This document shows, piece after piece, positions 61,930 to 64,000 of a DNA stretch of 64,000 bases. Position 1 is the stretch's first letter. Each line of letters starts with the position of its first letter. The stretch covers positions 62,001 through 126,000 of the forward strand of contig MEPU01000007.1 in NCBI GenBank assembly GCA_001771815.1. The letters run 5' to 3'. Below the pieces are notes generated by a model. That model was not told the DNA's origin, searched no databases, and worked only from the letters and a program-made list of their open reading frames with translations. Made by a program: the position numbers and the translations under genes. The stretch is from Bdellovibrionales bacterium RIFCSPHIGHO2_01_FULL_40_29 (lineage in GTDB: Bacteria; Bdellovibrionota; Bdellovibrionia; Bdellovibrionales; Bdellovibrionaceae).

Positions 61930-62778
61930 CTAGTCTGCAACTCGAATTTCATAGTGATCTAGAAAATGTTCTACACGTGGGCGGATTTTTTCAGGAAAGC
62001 TAACTACGGTGAATTCATCAATTTCTTGACGTAAAATTTGGCTGGCATAATCGTCACAGATCTCGCCTAATTTTAGATTTGTTTTTTTAAGGAATTCAAT
62101 TTCTGGGGTATCTTGGTCAGTCAAGTTGACAGCATTCTGCATTTGCATGAATCTCAAAATATCACGTAAATTTTTTCGCACATCATGAACTTCGTCGACG
62201 GTTAAGTTGGTTTTGGCCATGAGGGCTTTAGTGTCTTTAAGAAGCGATTTAAAATATTTTTTGACTGATTTTTTCTTTGCTGGTTGTGAGCTTTTTAAAA
62301 GAGCATCAAAATCAAGCTCATCATGTCGTTTGAGGATTCTTTTCGCCATCTTTTGAGCACCTTCAGAGTCCACCATCAGTAAGTAATCTTTGAGCACTCC
62401 AAAATCTCGTACAAATTCAGCGAATTCCTTAGGACTTTTGTGTCTTTCATCCGAGGTTTGAAAAATAGACCGCAAGAATGAAGAACTTTGGCGGAGCTTG
62501 ATAATAAATTTTCGTTCGTCAGAGGGGAGCTCTTCAAGACCATTATCCTTAATGAATGATAAAATGGAATGCAGTTTTGAAATTTCAAAATCGCTGGTTA
62601 AATTATTGTGGGCCATTGTCAAGAATTGCTGGGATTGTTTTTTTCCAGTGATCGAAATGATAAACTCAGTTGTTTTAAATGTTTTTTCAAAGAGTTCCGT
62701 ACAAGACAAACCTTGGCCATGGGCACTTCCCATGGCAATCAGGATCAGTATCGGCAGTAAAAATCTGAGAATTGGCAT
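61930..62778 (-). CDS. Exported CHAD-like helical protein
   Basis: A 282-residue protein from the ATG at 62778, with signal peptide MPILRFLLPILILIAMGSAH, followed by LSCTELF (Cys26). The rest is all-helical. The C-terminal half has a CHAD-like pattern: TVDEVHDVRKNLRDILRFMQMQ, then IEFLKKTNLKLGEICDDYA. This fits the His-x2-Arg and LG-x2-xD spacing of CHAD domains, which bind polyphosphate. The call is an inference from pattern. Encoded upstream of the VTC-like gene with a 175-base gap, it suggests a polyphosphate-related set in the periplasm. Confidence 0.6.
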   Translation of the reverse strand: MPILRFLLPILILIAMGSAHGQGLSCTELFEKTFKTTEFIISITGKKQSQQFLTMAHNNLTSDFEISKLHSILSFIKDNGLEELPSDERKFIIKLRQSSSFLRSIFQTSDERHKSPKEFAEFVRDFGVLKDYLLMVDSEGAQKMAKRILKRHDELDFDALLKSSQPAKKKSVKKYFKSLLKDTKALMAKTNLTVDEVHDVRKNLRDILRFMQMQNAVNLTDQDTPEIEFLKKTNLKLGEICDDYASQILRQEIDEFTVVSFPEKIRPRVEHFLDHYEIRVAD

Positions 62779-62931
62779 TGGACGAATGTAGCGTAAAGCG
62801 TATGCTTTCCACAACTGTAATGATTTTGACAGGGAAAACATGAAAGTGTCGAAGTTATGTATGCTGCCTCATGGGTAAAATGGCTCTAATCAAATTTTGA
62901 CATTTTTTGTCGTTTCAAGGATACTTCCGGC

Positions 62932-64000
62932 ATGGTTTCATTCAATGCAGTTACAAAACAACACGGTACACGAATTCTCTACGCCAACGCTTCATTTCAA
63001 ATTAATCCCGGAGATAAGGTCGGATTGGTAGGGCCCAATGGTGCTGGCAAAACCACATTGTTTCGTTTGTTGATGAAAGAAGAATCTCCAGATGCGGGAT
63101 CAGTCAGTGTTCCTGAAAAATTGCGATTAGGTTATTTTTCACAAAATATTGAAGAGATGCGCGGACGCAGTGTTTTGGAAGAAGTTTTGTCTGCAGGAAA
63201 CTTGGAAAGTCTCAACAAAGAAATTCAAGCCTTAGAAACCAAGTTGTCCGATCCTGATTTGACCGAAGCAGATATGATTGTCACGGTTGAGCGCTATGGT
63301 GAATTGCAATCTCAGTTTGAAGCTGTTGGTGGTTATGACCTAGAAAGCAAAGCTCAAGAAATTTTAGGCGGATTGGGATATTCAAACGAGGATATGCGAT
63401 TGGATGTCGGTAAATTTTCTGGTGGATGGAAAATGCGAGTGTCCTTAGCTAAAATTTTATTGCTGATGCCCGATATGCTTTTGATGGACGAGCCAACGAA
63501 TCACTTGGATGTGGAGTCCATCGTTTGGTTAGAGCAATGGCTCAAAGAGTACAAAGGCGCTCTTTTAATGACGTCGCATGACCGCGAATTTATGAATCGT
63601 CTCTGTACAAAAACCATCGAAGTCGCCAATAAGGCGCTGACTGTTTATGGTGGCAATTATGACTTTTATGATCGTGAAAAAGCCATTCGTCGTGAGCAAC
63701 TTTTAGCTGCAGCTTCACGCCAAGAAGATATGCTGGCCAAAGAAGAAGAATTTATCGCACGTTTTGCAGCCCGGGCTTCGCATGCGGCACAAGTGCAATC
63801 GCGCGTGAAAAAAATTGATAAAATTGATCGTATTGAAATTCCACCTGAAGATCGCGTGATGAATTTTGAATGGCCAACTCCTCCGCGCGGTGGAGAAGAA
63901 GTCGTAAAATTTCAGAACCTATCAAAAGTTTATGATTTAGAAGATGGTCGTCGTAAAAATGTTTTTTCAAATGCAACGGGATTGGTGAAACGCCAAGATC
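62932..64000 (+). CDS. ABC-F family ATPase (5' part)
   Basis: The first 356 codons of a gene running off the window; the start is the ATG at 62932 with AAGGA upstream. The first ATPase domain is complete: Walker A GPNGAGKT near 38, signature FSGGWKMRVSLA, Walker B LLLMDEPTNHLD and H-loop SHDREF. The interdomain linker (basic, coiled) follows, and the second domain has just begun (KFQNLSKVYDLEDG). There is no membrane domain. ABC-F proteins act on the ribosome as translation or antibiotic-resistance factors. It diverges from the CHAD-like gene. Confidence 0.93.
   Translation, partial: MVSFNAVTKQHGTRILYANASFQINPGDKVGLVGPNGAGKTTLFRLLMKEESPDAGSVSVPEKLRLGYFSQNIEEMRGRSVLEEVLSAGNLESLNKEIQALETKLSDPDLTEADMIVTVERYGELQSQFEAVGGYDLESKAQEILGGLGYSNEDMRLDVGKFSGGWKMRVSLAKILLLMPDMLLMDEPTNHLDVESIVWLEQWLKEYKGALLMTSHDREFMNRLCTKTIEVANKALTVYGGNYDFYDREKAIRREQLLAAASRQEDMLAKEEEFIARFAARASHAAQVQSRVKKIDKIDRIEIPPEDRVMNFEWPTPPRGGEEVVKFQNLSKVYDLEDGRRKNVFSNATGLVKRQD

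Noticed and set aside
1-64000. CRISPR arrays, insertion sequences, prophage or rRNA genes
   Set aside because: Looked for repeat-spacer patterns, transposase motifs and terminal repeats; none was found.

Overview
The window looks like a chromosome segment from a Gram-negative, moderately AT-rich member of the Bdellovibrionota, probably a Pseudobdellovibrio/Bdellovibrio relative. The clues are spoVG in a Gram-negative background, a MoxR-DUF58-BatA/BatB/BatC/BatD operon, many orphan response regulators and unknown secreted proteins, and a free-standing c-di-GMP-I riboswitch RNA. An abundant RNA of this type has been reported from Bdellovibrio attack-phase cells. This assignment is inferred from gene content only; no 16S rRNA gene is present.

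Layout. 1-4.4 kb: end of an arsenosugar-type operon (phosphate/arsenate-type permease, radical SAM ArsS, ArsM-like methyltransferase, two glycosyltransferases, a secreted protein). 4.5-13.9 kb: lipoproteins, three orphan response regulators (one with a CheX-like domain), a small XRE regulator, a LamG-type surface lipoprotein, and an isolated ribosomal protein S4 gene behind a Fur/Zur-like palindrome. 14.0-17.3 kb: a bufferin (metal-binding RiPP) operon with YceI, BufA2-like precursor, BufB (MNIO), BufC, ECF sigma factor and anti-sigma factor. 17.4-25.2 kb: a divergent XRE regulator locus, then two very large exported proteins. The second carries three AAA+ modules and an FtsH-like M41 protease domain in one chain behind a signal peptide. 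25.3-30.7 kb: a Cus/Czc-type CBA efflux operon whose adaptor seems to lack its hairpin/lipoyl region. 30.8-36.1 kb: OmpA-type lipoprotein, a glycosyltransferase/radical SAM/ArsC operon, an NAD(P)-binding reductase and a LysR regulator. 36.1-45.1 kb: accessory region with the mobile mystery A/B (Fic) pair, a methyltransferase-GNAT fusion, a TPR protein, a chemoreceptor, a nucleotidyltransferase with a truncated HI0074-type partner, and small membrane proteins. 45.2-58.6 kb: conserved core with tRNA-Gln, spoVG, an HtrA protease, DUF1844, an M48-like degenerate protein, the MoxR/Bat operon and an MltD-type lytic transglycosylase. 58.6-62.8 kb: a c-di-GMP riboswitch RNA with its own terminator, then three exported proteins on the minus strand, including a VTC/CYTH-like and a CHAD-like protein. 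62.9 kb to the end: 5' part of an ABC-F ATPase.

The most unusual signals are four. The first is the exported triple-AAA+/M41 fusion and its large exported neighbour. The second is a C-x-x-L-F motif just after the signal peptide of four unrelated exported proteins, also present at the C-terminus of the AAA+/M41 protein. The third is the exported VTC-like/CHAD-like pair, which suggests periplasmic polyphosphate biology. The fourth is the free-standing c-di-GMP riboswitch RNA. No rRNA genes, insertion sequences, CRISPR arrays or prophage genes were seen.
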